Source of the DNA: Nocardia uniformis NBRC 13702
GTDB taxonomy: Bacteria; Actinomycetota; Actinomycetes; Mycobacteriales; Mycobacteriaceae
Direction: 5' to 3'
Assembly: GCF_001613345.1 (NCBI RefSeq)
Contig: NZ_BDCE01000009.1
Location: 1-36,702 of the forward strand
DNA length: 36,702 bases
The position numbers were made by a program, and so were the translations under genes. Below are positions 26,320-33,708 of the stretch, piece by piece (the first letter of the stretch is position 1; each line of letters opens with the position of its first letter). The notes below the pieces were generated by a model. That model saw only the letters and a list, made by a program, of their open reading frames with translations, was not told the origin of the DNA and did not search any database.

Positions 26320-26516
26320 AAAAGCCGGTCAAAGGCGTGTGGTACAAGTCGAGCCGTTCCGACGGCGCGAGCCAGTGTGTAGAGGCATACCACGGCGACA
26401 GCGCGGTGGGTGTGCGCGACTCGAAGAACGCAGGTGGCCCAGCGCTGTGGTTCACCCCTGGTGAGTGGGACGCGTTCCTGTCCGGTGCGAAGCGAGGCGA
26501 GTTCGACCGCCCATAG
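26316..26516 (+). CDS. DUF397 domain protein
   Basis: A 66-residue protein that fits DUF397 from end to end: WYKSSRSDGASQCVEAYH, then VGVRDSKNAGGPALWFTPGEWDAFL. DUF397 proteins are coupled to an upstream XRE regulator and are thought to modulate it. The start overlaps the regulator's stop by four bases. Confidence 0.88.
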   Translation: MKKPVKGVWYKSSRSDGASQCVEAYHGDSAVGVRDSKNAGGPALWFTPGEWDAFLSGAKRGEFDRP

Positions 26517-26558
26517 TTATCAACAGCGAAAAGCTCCAGTACTTTCGCACGATGCCGG

Positions 26559-26616
26559 TCGGAACTCGATAAGCGTATCGAGGAAGGCGTTCGCGCTGGT
26601 CTCAACGGACAGTAGG
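26559..26616 (+). pseudogene. Direct repeat copy B: orphan catalase 3' tail
   Basis: 58 bases that match the catalase end (24402-24459). In frame they read [18 protein letters not shown] and a TAG. The six differences include three synonymous third positions, plus changes that alter two residues, so it evolved as coding sequence. An AGTACT 21 bases upstream mirrors one 20 bases upstream of copy A, hinting at longer, more decayed homology. A strong terminator follows at 26626, which looks like the catalase's original one. Confidence 0.85.
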
Positions 26617-26625
26617 CAAAACTCT

Positions 26626-26656
26626 TGTGCCCCCGGCCTTTTCGGTCGGGGGCACA
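26626..26656. terminator. Strong hairpin after the orphan catalase tail
   Basis: A 13-bp stem with one G-T pair (26626-26638 with 26644-26656) closes on TTTTC. It lies between the orphan tail and the 3' end of the TetR gene and may work in both directions. Confidence 0.8.
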
Positions 26657-26669
26657 GTTCATGTCCGGA

Positions 26670-27404
26670 CTACTTCGCGCTGCGACGTGCCTCCAGGCCG
26701 TCCAGAATCAACCCCAGTTCGAGATCGACGCAGTCCTGGCGATTGCGCGCTGAGCTCATACCTTGTGCTGCCACGTAGCGTTTGTGCAGTCGTGGGTATG
26801 GCTTGGCAGCCTCCACTGAGGTGGCCATGACCTGATCGAGCCACTCCTGCTCGCTGAGTCCGCTGCGCGCGACGGTGGTGAGCATGGCCGTCTCGATGGT
26901 GACGGACCCGAGTAGGTATGCCCAGATCGCGTTGCAGGCGCGATCGGCGACGGCATCATCGAATCCCGCCACCTCCAGCGCGCCCAGCCAGGCATCGTTC
27001 AGCCGCATGACATTCGGCCCGAGATAAACCAGTCCGGCGGTGCTGAGCACGGCGGGCATCCAGGGGTGCCGCAACATGGTGTCGCGCAGGCTGGCGCTGA
27101 TGCTGGTCAGGTCGGCCCGCCAGTTCTCGGCGGTGTGCCGCTCGGGGAGTTCCACCTCGCCGAAGGTCTGATCCACCACCAGTTCCAGCAGTTCTTCCTT
27201 ATTCGCCACGTGCGTATAGAGCGAGGTGGCTCCTGCATTGAGCCGGGTGCCCAGCCGTCGCATGCTCAGTGCGTCCAATCCCTCGCTGTCGAGGAGTCCG
27301 ATCGCCTCGGTGACGATCTGCTCCCGGTTCAGCGCCGGGGTATCGCGCCGCTGTCGTTGGGGTCGCGCCCACACGGTCGGGAACTGCTCAGCTTTGGCTG
27401 CCAT
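26670..27404 (-). CDS. TetR-family repressor
   Basis: A 244-residue regulator. The helix-turn-helix covers residues about 22-68 (ALNREQIVTEAIGLLDSEGLDALSMRRLGTRLNAGATSLYTHVANKEELL in outline). The C-terminal ligand-binding domain is of the tetracycline-repressor C-terminal type. The ATG at 27404 follows GGAGG by seven bases; the frame extends to 27710 without a better start. It is divergent from a DHA2 efflux pump, and palindromic sites at 27438-27453 and 27484-27512 lie between them, so it most likely represses the pump and itself. Confidence 0.88.
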   Translation of the reverse strand: MAAKAEQFPTVWARPQRQRRDTPALNREQIVTEAIGLLDSEGLDALSMRRLGTRLNAGATSLYTHVANKEELLELVVDQTFGEVELPERHTAENWRADLTSISASLRDTMLRHPWMPAVLSTAGLVYLGPNVMRLNDAWLGALEVAGFDDAVADRACNAIWAYLLGSVTIETAMLTTVARSGLSEQEWLDQVMATSVEAAKPYPRLHKRYVAAQGMSSARNRQDCVDLELGLILDGLEARRSAK

Positions 27405-27437
27405 GGCATGTCCTCCTTCGTCTGCGGTCAGCATAAC

Positions 27438-27453
27438 CACTGTTAGAACGGTG
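27438..27453. promoter_or_regulatory. Secondary inverted repeat in the TetR-pump intergenic region
   Basis: CACTGTT and AACGGTG are inverted with one mismatch around AG. The arms share the CACTGTT/AACAGTG core of the main operator at 27484-27512 and may be a second binding site close to the TetR start. Confidence 0.5.
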
Positions 27454-27483
27454 TTCGAGTCGCCGTACAACGTTCTCTCTTGC

Positions 27484-27512
27484 GAACAGTGTACGGAGCT
27501 CGTACAGTGTTC
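27484..27512. promoter_or_regulatory. 29-bp near-perfect palindrome, probable TetR operator
   Basis: GAACAGTGTACG and CGTACAGTGTTC are inverted, with 11 of 12 positions paired and five bases between. The half-site ACAGTGT occurs at 27486, 27504 and again at 27524, so a further half-site may extend the region toward the pump gene. Confidence 0.75.
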
Positions 27513-27561
27513 GACAACACCGCACAGTGTGCGGAGCGATCGAGACGAAGAGGGGTTCGAA

Positions 27562-29106
27562 ATGTCTACCAACGCGACCGCGGCGGTGAATACCGAAGCG
27601 CTACAGCGTGATCCGAAGCGCTGGCTGATCCTGGTGGTGCTGTGTATGAGCTCGCTGGTGCTGGTGATCGACAATATGGTGCTGAATGTCGCCATCCCGC
27701 AGATCTCCACCGAACTGGGCGCGACCTCGCGCGATATTCAGTGGATCATCGATTCCTACATCCTGGTGTTCGCCGGTCTGCTGCTCACCTCAGGAAGCCT
27801 CTCCGACCGGTTCGGCCGTCGACTGGTCATGGTGGTGGGCCTGGTGCTCTTCGGCGCGGCCTCGGTGCTCGCCGCCTACGCCACCAACCCGGAAATGCTG
27901 ATCACCGGTCGCGTGGTCATGGGTATCGGTGGCGCGCTCATCATGCCGAGCACGTTGTCCATCCTGATCACCGTGTTCGACGAGCAGGAGCGGCCGAAGG
28001 CGATTGCCTCCTGGAGTGCGGTGGCCATGATCGGCATGGTCGGCGGCCCCATCCTGGGCGGCGTACTGCTCAACCACTTCTGGTGGGGCTCGGTATTCGT
28101 GCTGAATGTGCCGATCGCGTTGGTCGCGATTGTCGCCGCGCTGGTACTCATGCCGGAGTCGAAGGGTCCCTGGGCCAAGCCGGATATGTCGGGCATGCTG
28201 CTGTCGATCGTCGGCCTCACCGCGCTGGTGTGGACGATTATCGAATACCCGGCCAAGGGCATCGAGGGCACCTGGACCTCGTTGCTCATCGCCGTTACGG
28301 GTATGACCGCCTTCGTGATTCGTGAGATGAAGGCCGAGCATCCGATGGTGCCGCTGCAGCTGTTCCGCAATCGCGTCTTCACCGGTTCCAGCTTCTCGCT
28401 GGTGCTCGTCACCTTCGCCAATGGCGGTCTGCTGCTGGTGCTCACCCAATACCTGCAGTTCGTCCTCGGCTACACCCCGATCCGCACCGCACTGGCCTTC
28501 ACCCCGTTCGCCCTGACCGCGCTGGTCTTCAATTTCGTCGGTGCGGGCCTGGTCCAGAAGTTCGGTGTGCGACCGGTGGCACTGAGCGGTATGACCGTGC
28601 TGGCCGGTGGTTTCGTAGTGCTGGCCACGCTCACCACGGAATCCGGTTTCTGGATGCCCGCCCTGGCCATGTCGCTGGTCGGCGCCGGTGCGGGCCTCGC
28701 CATGCCCGCCGCGATCGGCGCCCTGATGGGTGCGATCCCACCGGCACAGGCGGGAGTCGGCTCGGCCCTCAACGACACCATCCAGCAGACCGGCGGTGCC
28801 CTGGGTGTAGCGGTCCTGGGCGCGGTTCTGGCCGGTACCTACGCCGACGCCATGCCCGCCGACACCCCCGAAGCGGCCCGCGAGAGCATCGCCCCCGCCC
28901 TTCTCAGCGGCGACAACACCCTGATCCTCGCCGCCCGAGAAGCCTTCACCGACGCCATGTCCGCCACCTTCCTCGGTGGCGCGGTCAGCGTGGCGGCGGC
29001 CACGGTACTCGCCTTCTTCCTGATGCGAGGAGCGAAAGCGGCTACGGGAGAGAGAGTTCCGGCGCCGGAGGACGACTCCGAGAAGGTCGCGGTCGGCGTC
29101 CGGTAG
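27562..29106 (+). CDS. MFS transporter, DHA2 (EmrB/QacA) family
   Basis: A 514-residue proton-driven efflux protein with about 14 membrane helices. LDxxIVNVALP-like motif: VIDNMVLNVAIPQI (residues about 35-48); SGSLSDRFGRRLVMV is motif A near 77; GRVVMGIGGALIMPSTLSIL near 113 is motif B; GGPILGGVL near 160 is motif C of antiporters. The substrate is unknown. The ATG at 27562 follows AAGAGGGG by eight or so bases. It is divergent from its probable TetR repressor and closed by the hairpin at 29121. Confidence 0.9.
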   Translation: MSTNATAAVNTEALQRDPKRWLILVVLCMSSLVLVIDNMVLNVAIPQISTELGATSRDIQWIIDSYILVFAGLLLTSGSLSDRFGRRLVMVVGLVLFGAASVLAAYATNPEMLITGRVVMGIGGALIMPSTLSILITVFDEQERPKAIASWSAVAMIGMVGGPILGGVLLNHFWWGSVFVLNVPIALVAIVAALVLMPESKGPWAKPDMSGMLLSIVGLTALVWTIIEYPAKGIEGTWTSLLIAVTGMTAFVIREMKAEHPMVPLQLFRNRVFTGSSFSLVLVTFANGGLLLVLTQYLQFVLGYTPIRTALAFTPFALTALVFNFVGAGLVQKFGVRPVALSGMTVLAGGFVVLATLTTESGFWMPALAMSLVGAGAGLAMPAAIGALMGAIPPAQAGVGSALNDTIQQTGGALGVAVLGAVLAGTYADAMPADTPEAARESIAPALLSGDNTLILAAREAFTDAMSATFLGGAVSVAAATVLAFFLMRGAKAATGERVPAPEDDSEKVAVGVR

Positions 29107-29120
29107 CGACCGGTCGCACG

Positions 29121-29158
29121 AGACTTCACCCCGGCGCCGATGTGTCGGGGTGAAGTCT
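29121..29158 (+). terminator. Terminator of the efflux gene
   Basis: A perfect 13-bp stem (29121-29133 with 29146-29158) with a 12-base loop, 14 bases after the stop. Confidence 0.8.
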
Positions 29159-29397
29159 TCGCGCGGTGGGATTGCGTCGCATCACCCACGATTCGCCGGG
29201 GCAGTGCCTTCGCTGCGGTACCGAGACGGGCCGCGACCTCGTTGGCGGTGCCAGTGCTATCCAGCCCAGTTCGATAACACCCCGACCACGGACGATGAGG
29301 TCGGGCAATACCAGCGGTGGCCAGGCCGGACATGGTGTCAGGTGGCATGTCAGGTCGGCGTCAGGTCGGTGTCAGCCGGGTTGGCGACAGTGGTCAC
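29159..29397. other. Intergenic region with short tandem direct repeats
   Basis: No convincing gene. Between 29336 and 29380 the unit GTCAGGTSG recurs: TGTCAGGTGGCA, TGTCAGGTCGGC, GTCAGGTCGGT and GTCAGCCGGG, a period of 10 to 12. It ends about 20 bases before the next start codon, so it could be an operator array for the hydrolase. Confidence 0.45.
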
Positions 29398-30195
29398 ATG
29401 AACAGCGCAACGATCACCACCGACTCGAACACTTCGACCTGGACCGGCATGGTGCCGACCGATGACACCGCTGTGGCCGTCACCGATACCGGCGGCTCGG
29501 GGACCGCGGTGCTCTACTTGAACGGCGCCTACGCCGATCAGAAGCATTGGCGCACAGTGATCGCCGACCTCGGTCCCGGGTACCGGCACATCAGCTACGA
29601 CACGCGAGCCCGCGGCAAATCCGAGCAGTCGGCCGACTACTCCTTCGAGGCGGCTCTGCGCGATATCGATGCCGTCCTCGCCGCGCGCGGCGTGGAGCGG
29701 GTGATTCTGGTGGGCTGGTCCTACGGCGGGATCCTGTCCTGGTATTGGGCCGACCGGAACCCGGACCGGGTAATCGGGGTGGTGACCGTGGATGCGGTGC
29801 CGTACGGCCTGACCGGCGCGGCGGGTGCCGAGCGGATCCGCAAACTGTTCCACCGGATGCGGTTCCTGCTGCCGCTCGTGCGCCCGTTCGGCATGGCCGC
29901 GCGGATGAGCGCCGCCCAGCATGCCGAGGTCGGTATCGATGCCAACGAGTACGCCGCGGCCGCGGTGCCGGTGCTGTCTCGATCGACCTGTCCGGTGCGG
30001 TTCGTGCTGGCCACCGGTGACAGTCTGGGCAGTGAGAAGGGCGAGATGGAGCAGGTGCGCACCTCCCTGGACCCGGTGCTGGCCGCCAATCCGAACGTCA
30101 CCGTGAGCGCGAAGGTGGCCAGCAACCACTCCAAGATCCTGCGCAAGGATTCCCCCGCCGTCGCTGCGGCGGTCCGCGAAACCGCAGCCGCCTGA
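29398..30195 (+). CDS. Alpha/beta hydrolase
   Basis: A 265-residue alpha/beta-fold hydrolase. The nucleophile is S108 in GWSYGG; an oxyanion-type loop LNGAYAD lies near 41; the catalytic histidine is probably in SNHSKIL near residue 244. SYDTRARGKS near 66 is the usual loop after strand 4. The substrate is unknown. The ATG at 29398 has no clear ribosome-binding site; an in-frame ATG at 29317 is the alternative but would include the tandem repeats. Confidence 0.8.
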   Translation: MNSATITTDSNTSTWTGMVPTDDTAVAVTDTGGSGTAVLYLNGAYADQKHWRTVIADLGPGYRHISYDTRARGKSEQSADYSFEAALRDIDAVLAARGVERVILVGWSYGGILSWYWADRNPDRVIGVVTVDAVPYGLTGAAGAERIRKLFHRMRFLLPLVRPFGMAARMSAAQHAEVGIDANEYAAAAVPVLSRSTCPVRFVLATGDSLGSEKGEMEQVRTSLDPVLAANPNVTVSAKVASNHSKILRKDSPAVAAAVRETAAA

Positions 30196-30211
30196 CCACC
30201 ACCGTGCACAA

Positions 30212-30262
30212 GGTCGCCCATGGGGATCGAACCCGGTCCGCCACTGCTCTACCGCTCAGGAT
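30212..30262 (-). pseudogene. tRNA-like remnant
   Basis: The minus strand has a D-loop-like GAGCGGTAGAGCAG and, nine bases on, a T-arm-like CGGGTTCGATCCCC followed by ATGGGCGACC. The anticodon arm is missing and the acceptor and D stems do not pair well, so this cannot be a working tRNA. It looks like a deleted tRNA copy. Confidence 0.45.
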
Positions 30263-30313
30263 CCAGCCTGTGAGCAAACACGGTCTCGTTCCATTCGTCG
30301 AGTAGCCGAAAGT

Positions 30314-30347
30314 ACTCGGTCCCGGAGCCCAGCTGCCGGGACCGAGT
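30314..30347. terminator. Bidirectional terminator
   Basis: ACTCGGTCCCGG (30314-30325) pairs perfectly with 30336-30347, with a 10-base loop. It lies between the convergent hydrolase and SGNH genes. Confidence 0.75.
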
Positions 30348-30377
30348 CACGTCGTAGACCGGGCGGACCTCGTACCC

Positions 30378-32024
30378 TCAGCCGATCATGATCGGGCTGC
30401 CCGCCTCGTACATGCTGCGGTTGCCCTGCACATCGGTCACCACCAGCCGCGCCAGATTCGGTCCGCGCCCGGTGTAGGTGTGCGAGACGGTCGGGGCGTG
30501 GGTGGTGACGTGGATGCCGTCACCGAAGTACCAGTCGTACTGGCGCACAGCGCCGCCCGCGGCCGATGCGTCGAAATGCACCGTCAGGCCCACCTGCCCG
30601 GCCTCGTGCGACACCGTGAATCCCTGCCCCGCCGGCCCACCGCCGCCGAACCATTCGCGGATGAGCGGATTCAGCAGGAACGCGTCGGCGTACTGCCGCG
30701 CACCGTCGGCATCGGCTTGGCTGATAGCCGCGGCACGGCACTGCGGAGGCAGCGCATTCTGTTCGGGGCATGCCAGTGCGCGCAGTGAGATCGCCTCGTC
30801 ACCAAAGGGGTTCATCCACAGCTTGCGAGCGCCATCGATAAGGCCGCTGTTCTGCGCGAACAACCCGTCGGCCGCTACCGCGTAGGTCTCCCCGGCCGCC
30901 GCATTGGCATCGGCGGCGGCCTGCCGGAACACGTCGGCGGATAGTCTGACGAATTCCGACCAGCGTCGCAGGCCGTCGGGTAGTCCCTCGGCATCGAAGC
31001 CGTGGAAGTAGTTCGATACCAGCACCTTCGGCGCGCCTGGGAGCGTATGCGCCTGCTCGATGGCCGACCGCATACCGCGACCGCCGTATCCGAGTTTCGC
31101 ACCGCTGAAGAACGGCACATTCGCGGCGGGGTTCACCGGATTCGCCCCCTCGCCGCCACATTCGCGCCGCACCGCGGACACCAGATCGGCGCTGCCCGGT
31201 GTCACGCCGATCGGGATCCCGAAGAACGGGTCGAGGTCGTTGACGCAGCCGTTCACCAGCACGAGGTCTATTCGGTAGCCGCCCGCGGTCGCCTCCGTGG
31301 CGGCCTTCTCCAACTGGCAGAACACATCCGGCATCCGATCGACGATCTCGACGACCTCCACGGTGGTGCTGCCGTACACATCCTGCGGGTAGTGCTGGGT
31401 CAGGCAGGATCCGTCGTCATTGCCCACGGGCAGGGTGGGTGCATCGAGCACCGCGCCGGAGATGGAGTAGTCGTGCAGTTCGACGGCCCGGCCGGTGCTG
31501 GCACCCAGCACCTCGGCGGTCAGGTGCGCGAATTTGCGTTCCAGGTCCAGAACCTGGCCCCAAATGACCGAGTCGCCCACCGAAACCACGTGCAGCGGTG
31601 CGCAATCCCGGACCGGATGGACCGGCCACGGCTGGCTGCGATCGGTGAAGGTGCCGCCGGGAATAACGGCGCGGGCATCGACCCGAAGCGCGCCGTCGGC
31701 GGGGAGCTCGTGCCGGTCGATCTCGAAGGGGATGGTCAGCACCTCACCGGTCATGGCCGCGACACCGCTGCGCAAGGAGCGATCACCGGACAGGATGCGC
31801 CATTCGATATCGGCCTGTAGCGGTACGCCGGGTGGGAAATAGACTGCGGCGGTACCTCGCAACGGTCCGTCACAGAGGCTGCCCGGAGTCGTGCTGACGT
31901 CGATGACCTGCGGCGAGTCCATGATCACATCACCCATTGCCGGTGCGGATCCGACCGCGACGGCCAGGATCGGTACGGCCAGCGGCAATATCGGCCGCCA
32001 CCATCGTGAACGCGACGACTTCAC
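30378..32024 (-). CDS. Secreted SGNH/GDSL-type hydrolase with C-terminal PKD domain
   Basis: A 548-residue exported protein. A signal peptide covers residues 1-31 (basic start, hydrophobic run, APAMG). The nucleophile is S152 in SVGDSVIWG, the GDS motif; NGCVND places N262 as the block III Asn. The catalytic Asp/His are probably in the DEAISLRA region but cannot be fixed. From about 465 a PKD-like domain appears (YDWYFGDG, then SHTYTGRG), usually for binding sugars or proteins. It is probably a secreted lipase or esterase. The GTG at 32024 follows GAGGAGG by five bases; the frame continues to 32234 without a better start. Confidence 0.8.
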   Translation of the reverse strand: MKSSRSRWWRPILPLAVPILAVAVGSAPAMGDVIMDSPQVIDVSTTPGSLCDGPLRGTAAVYFPPGVPLQADIEWRILSGDRSLRSGVAAMTGEVLTIPFEIDRHELPADGALRVDARAVIPGGTFTDRSQPWPVHPVRDCAPLHVVSVGDSVIWGQVLDLERKFAHLTAEVLGASTGRAVELHDYSISGAVLDAPTLPVGNDDGSCLTQHYPQDVYGSTTVEVVEIVDRMPDVFCQLEKAATEATAGGYRIDLVLVNGCVNDLDPFFGIPIGVTPGSADLVSAVRRECGGEGANPVNPAANVPFFSGAKLGYGGRGMRSAIEQAHTLPGAPKVLVSNYFHGFDAEGLPDGLRRWSEFVRLSADVFRQAAADANAAAGETYAVAADGLFAQNSGLIDGARKLWMNPFGDEAISLRALACPEQNALPPQCRAAAISQADADGARQYADAFLLNPLIREWFGGGGPAGQGFTVSHEAGQVGLTVHFDASAAGGAVRQYDWYFGDGIHVTTHAPTVSHTYTGRGPNLARLVVTDVQGNRSMYEAGSPIMIG

Positions 32025-32607
32025 TTGATCCTCCTCGAATGCGACGCTGCATCGACCAAACCCACCGGCCCGAAATGACACCGGCCACATGTGAAATGCC
32101 AACGATGTCGAATAAGAAGGTTTCCGAGCCCAATTCGCCGCGGACGATACCCAATGAACGGCGAATCTCTCGCTACCGAACGACACACGCCGATCAAAGT
32201 CGCCGACACGCCGCGACTCGCCGTACAAAGGCATTCCCGCGCCACGCCGATAGCACGCAGCCGTACGCCATCTACCAGTGTTTCTGTTACACAGATTCCA
32301 TGCACGCGAGAAATCTGACGCTCGCCCACTCCGCCTTCGCCCACGCCGGATGTGCGAGGAAACCTATTGAACCGCTATTCAATAGCTATGTCCGATATGC
32401 CCGATATGGCACGGCGGGTTCGGCGTCGTGCCACAGTCGCTGAAACCTTCTGGCACCCAGTCGGTTCGACGGGCCGCGACCGGAAAATTACCGGCCTAGA
32501 GCGACTTTCACGCTTGCAAGATCTTGTTAAGGCCCCGCCAAGCCCCACTATGCATTGTTTGTCTCAACACCGGAACCCACCGGCACCACCCGGAACCCGA
32601 AAGAGAC
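32025..32607. other. 583-bp gene-poor stretch
   Basis: I see no convincing gene. CTATTGAA (32364-32371) and TTCAATAG (32378-32385) form a perfect inverted repeat around six bases, in an AT-rich patch suited to an operator. TTGTTA (32524-32529) with CACTAT (32546-32551) is a possible promoter, 16 bases apart, for the secreted protein gene. Confidence 0.4.
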
Positions 32608-33114
32608 ATGACGATGATCGCGAAGCTGACCGCTGGAATCACCCTCACGGCCGCGACCGCCGCCCTGACACTCGGTGCCACCGGCACCGCCGCCGCCGCC
32701 ACCTACGGCACCCCCGGCAATGCCGTGGTTGCCTCGGCCACCTGCACCCACAAGAACAACAGCACCATCGAGATCACGATGGACGCCCCGAAGATCTTCG
32801 CCCAGGCGGGCTACCAGCCCGGCGAGCACCAGCAGGTCCGCTACCGCACGGTCGTATACGACGCGGTGCAGTCCACCATCGCCGCGGTCACGGAGTTCTC
32901 CTCGGGCAAGGCCACCGCCACCGACTCGGCCGATGTCGATGACACCAAGGTCAAGGTGGTCCGCTCCGATCCGAACGGTTACCGCGTGATCCAGCAGATC
33001 GAATGGCTCTCACCGGATCAGGAGAATCCGGTCGCCGCCATCGACCTCGATGCCACCGCCTACCGGATCAAGGACGGCCGGACACTGCTCGGCACGTTCG
33101 CGACCTGCAAATAA
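32608..33114 (+). CDS. Small secreted protein of unknown function
   Basis: A 168-residue protein with a clear Sec signal peptide (MTMIAKLTAGITLTAATAAL, then a likely cleavage after AAA near residue 31). The mature part is about 137 residues with alternating beta-type strands and two cysteines, C43-like (ATCTHK) and the penultimate residue (FATCK), placed to form a disulphide that closes the domain. It does not match a family I recognise. The ATG at 32608 follows AAAGAGAC, a modest ribosome-binding site; MIAKL at 32614 is an alternative. The stem-loop array begins directly after the stop. Confidence 0.7.
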   Translation: MTMIAKLTAGITLTAATAALTLGATGTAAAATYGTPGNAVVASATCTHKNNSTIEITMDAPKIFAQAGYQPGEHQQVRYRTVVYDAVQSTIAAVTEFSSGKATATDSADVDDTKVKVVRSDPNGYRVIQQIEWLSPDQENPVAAIDLDATAYRIKDGRTLLGTFATCK

Positions 33115-33115
33115 G

Positions 33116-33539
33116 CCACCACCCGGGGGTGGAAACGCCGGGGCACGACCCGTCCACGAGGGGTGTCGGGTCGTGCCCGGGCAAACCGCAAGGCCGGAAG
33201 GTTCCTGCCGTGAAGGGGGCGGCAGGCCATCCACCACCGCAGCCCTGCCGGGCCCGTCCACGAGGGGTGCCGGGCTCGGCGGGCGCGGTGCGAGATTCCG
33301 TCGGACTCGCGTACGGGAGGACCGGGCCCGACGGATAGGGGGATGCCACCGAACTCGTCCACGGGGAGTGCCCGGGGTCGGTGGCCAATGGGGGAGACCG
33401 CCGAACCCTGAGCATGGGGAGTGCGTCCGGTTCGGCGGTCAGGGGGTGGGAGCCCGCCGGACTCGTCGTCGAGGGGTGTCGAGATCGGCGGACGCGGGGT
33501 ATCGAGCCCGCCGGACCTGTTTGCAGGTTCGGCGGGCTC
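33116..33539. repeat. Array of stem-loops with variable stems and shared G-rich loop
   Basis: Stems: 33141-33152/33167-33178 (12 bp), 33204-33209/33221-33226 (6), 33244-33256/33271-33283 (13, two G-T), 33297-33304/33328-33335 (8), 33345-33352/33378-33385 (8), 33396-33407/33429-33440 (12), 33454-33460/33485-33491 (7, one G-T) and 33504-33519/33524-33539 (16). From the third stem on, spacing is about 50 bp. Stem sequences differ but pairing is kept. Three loops are almost identical (TCCACGAGGGGTGT, TCCACGAGGGGTGC, TCGTCGAGGGGTGT), and two more have ACTCG, then a G-rich core. A short inner helix, CYCG with CGGG or CGAG, closes the loop and shows a compensatory change in the unit at 33454. No coding signal. 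Confidence 0.85.
33504..33539. terminator. 16-bp hairpin closing the stem-loop array
   Basis: 33504-33519 pairs with 33524-33539 (one G-T) around TTTG. It shares stem sequence with the unit before it (GAGCCCGCCGGAC) but lacks the G-rich loop, so it may be a terminator that ends transcription of the array. Confidence 0.7.
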
Positions 33540-33648
33540 TCGCGTATCACGATCCGGTCGCCGAGCGATCTGCCAGTAGATAGTGTGTTCGCCCGCGCGT
33601 ACCTCGGGGCATCATGGAGATAAGTGCGGCAAGGAGATTGGCAGCGAC

Positions 33649-33708
33649 ATGGAAACCGTGATCGTCTTCGTACTGGCTACGTTGATCTACTGGTGGGGAT
33701 TGTTGTAG
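33649..33708 (+). CDS. Possible 19-residue membrane peptide
   Basis: The frame METVIVFVLATLIYWWGLL is almost wholly hydrophobic and long enough to cross the membrane once. AAGGAG lies 12 bases before the ATG, somewhat far. A TAGATA -10-like box is at 33577-33582. The 3' end overlaps the end of the convergent TetR gene by 22 bases. It could be a small membrane regulator or a type I toxin-like peptide, or chance. Confidence 0.35.
   Translation: METVIVFVLATLIYWWGLL

Noticed and set aside
32352..32942. 196-residue plus-strand ORF
   Set aside because: Arg/His-rich, overlaps the secreted-protein gene in another frame and reads like a shadow.
33116..33539. CRISPR array
   Set aside because: The constant part is a short loop, not a 24-40 bp repeat; the variable parts are self-complementary stems; no cas gene is near.
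33050..33583. Open reading frames with repeated residues across the stem-loop array
   Set aside because: The repeats come from the shared loop in the DNA, frames exist on both strands, no ribosome-binding site is seen and compensatory pairing explains the conservation better.
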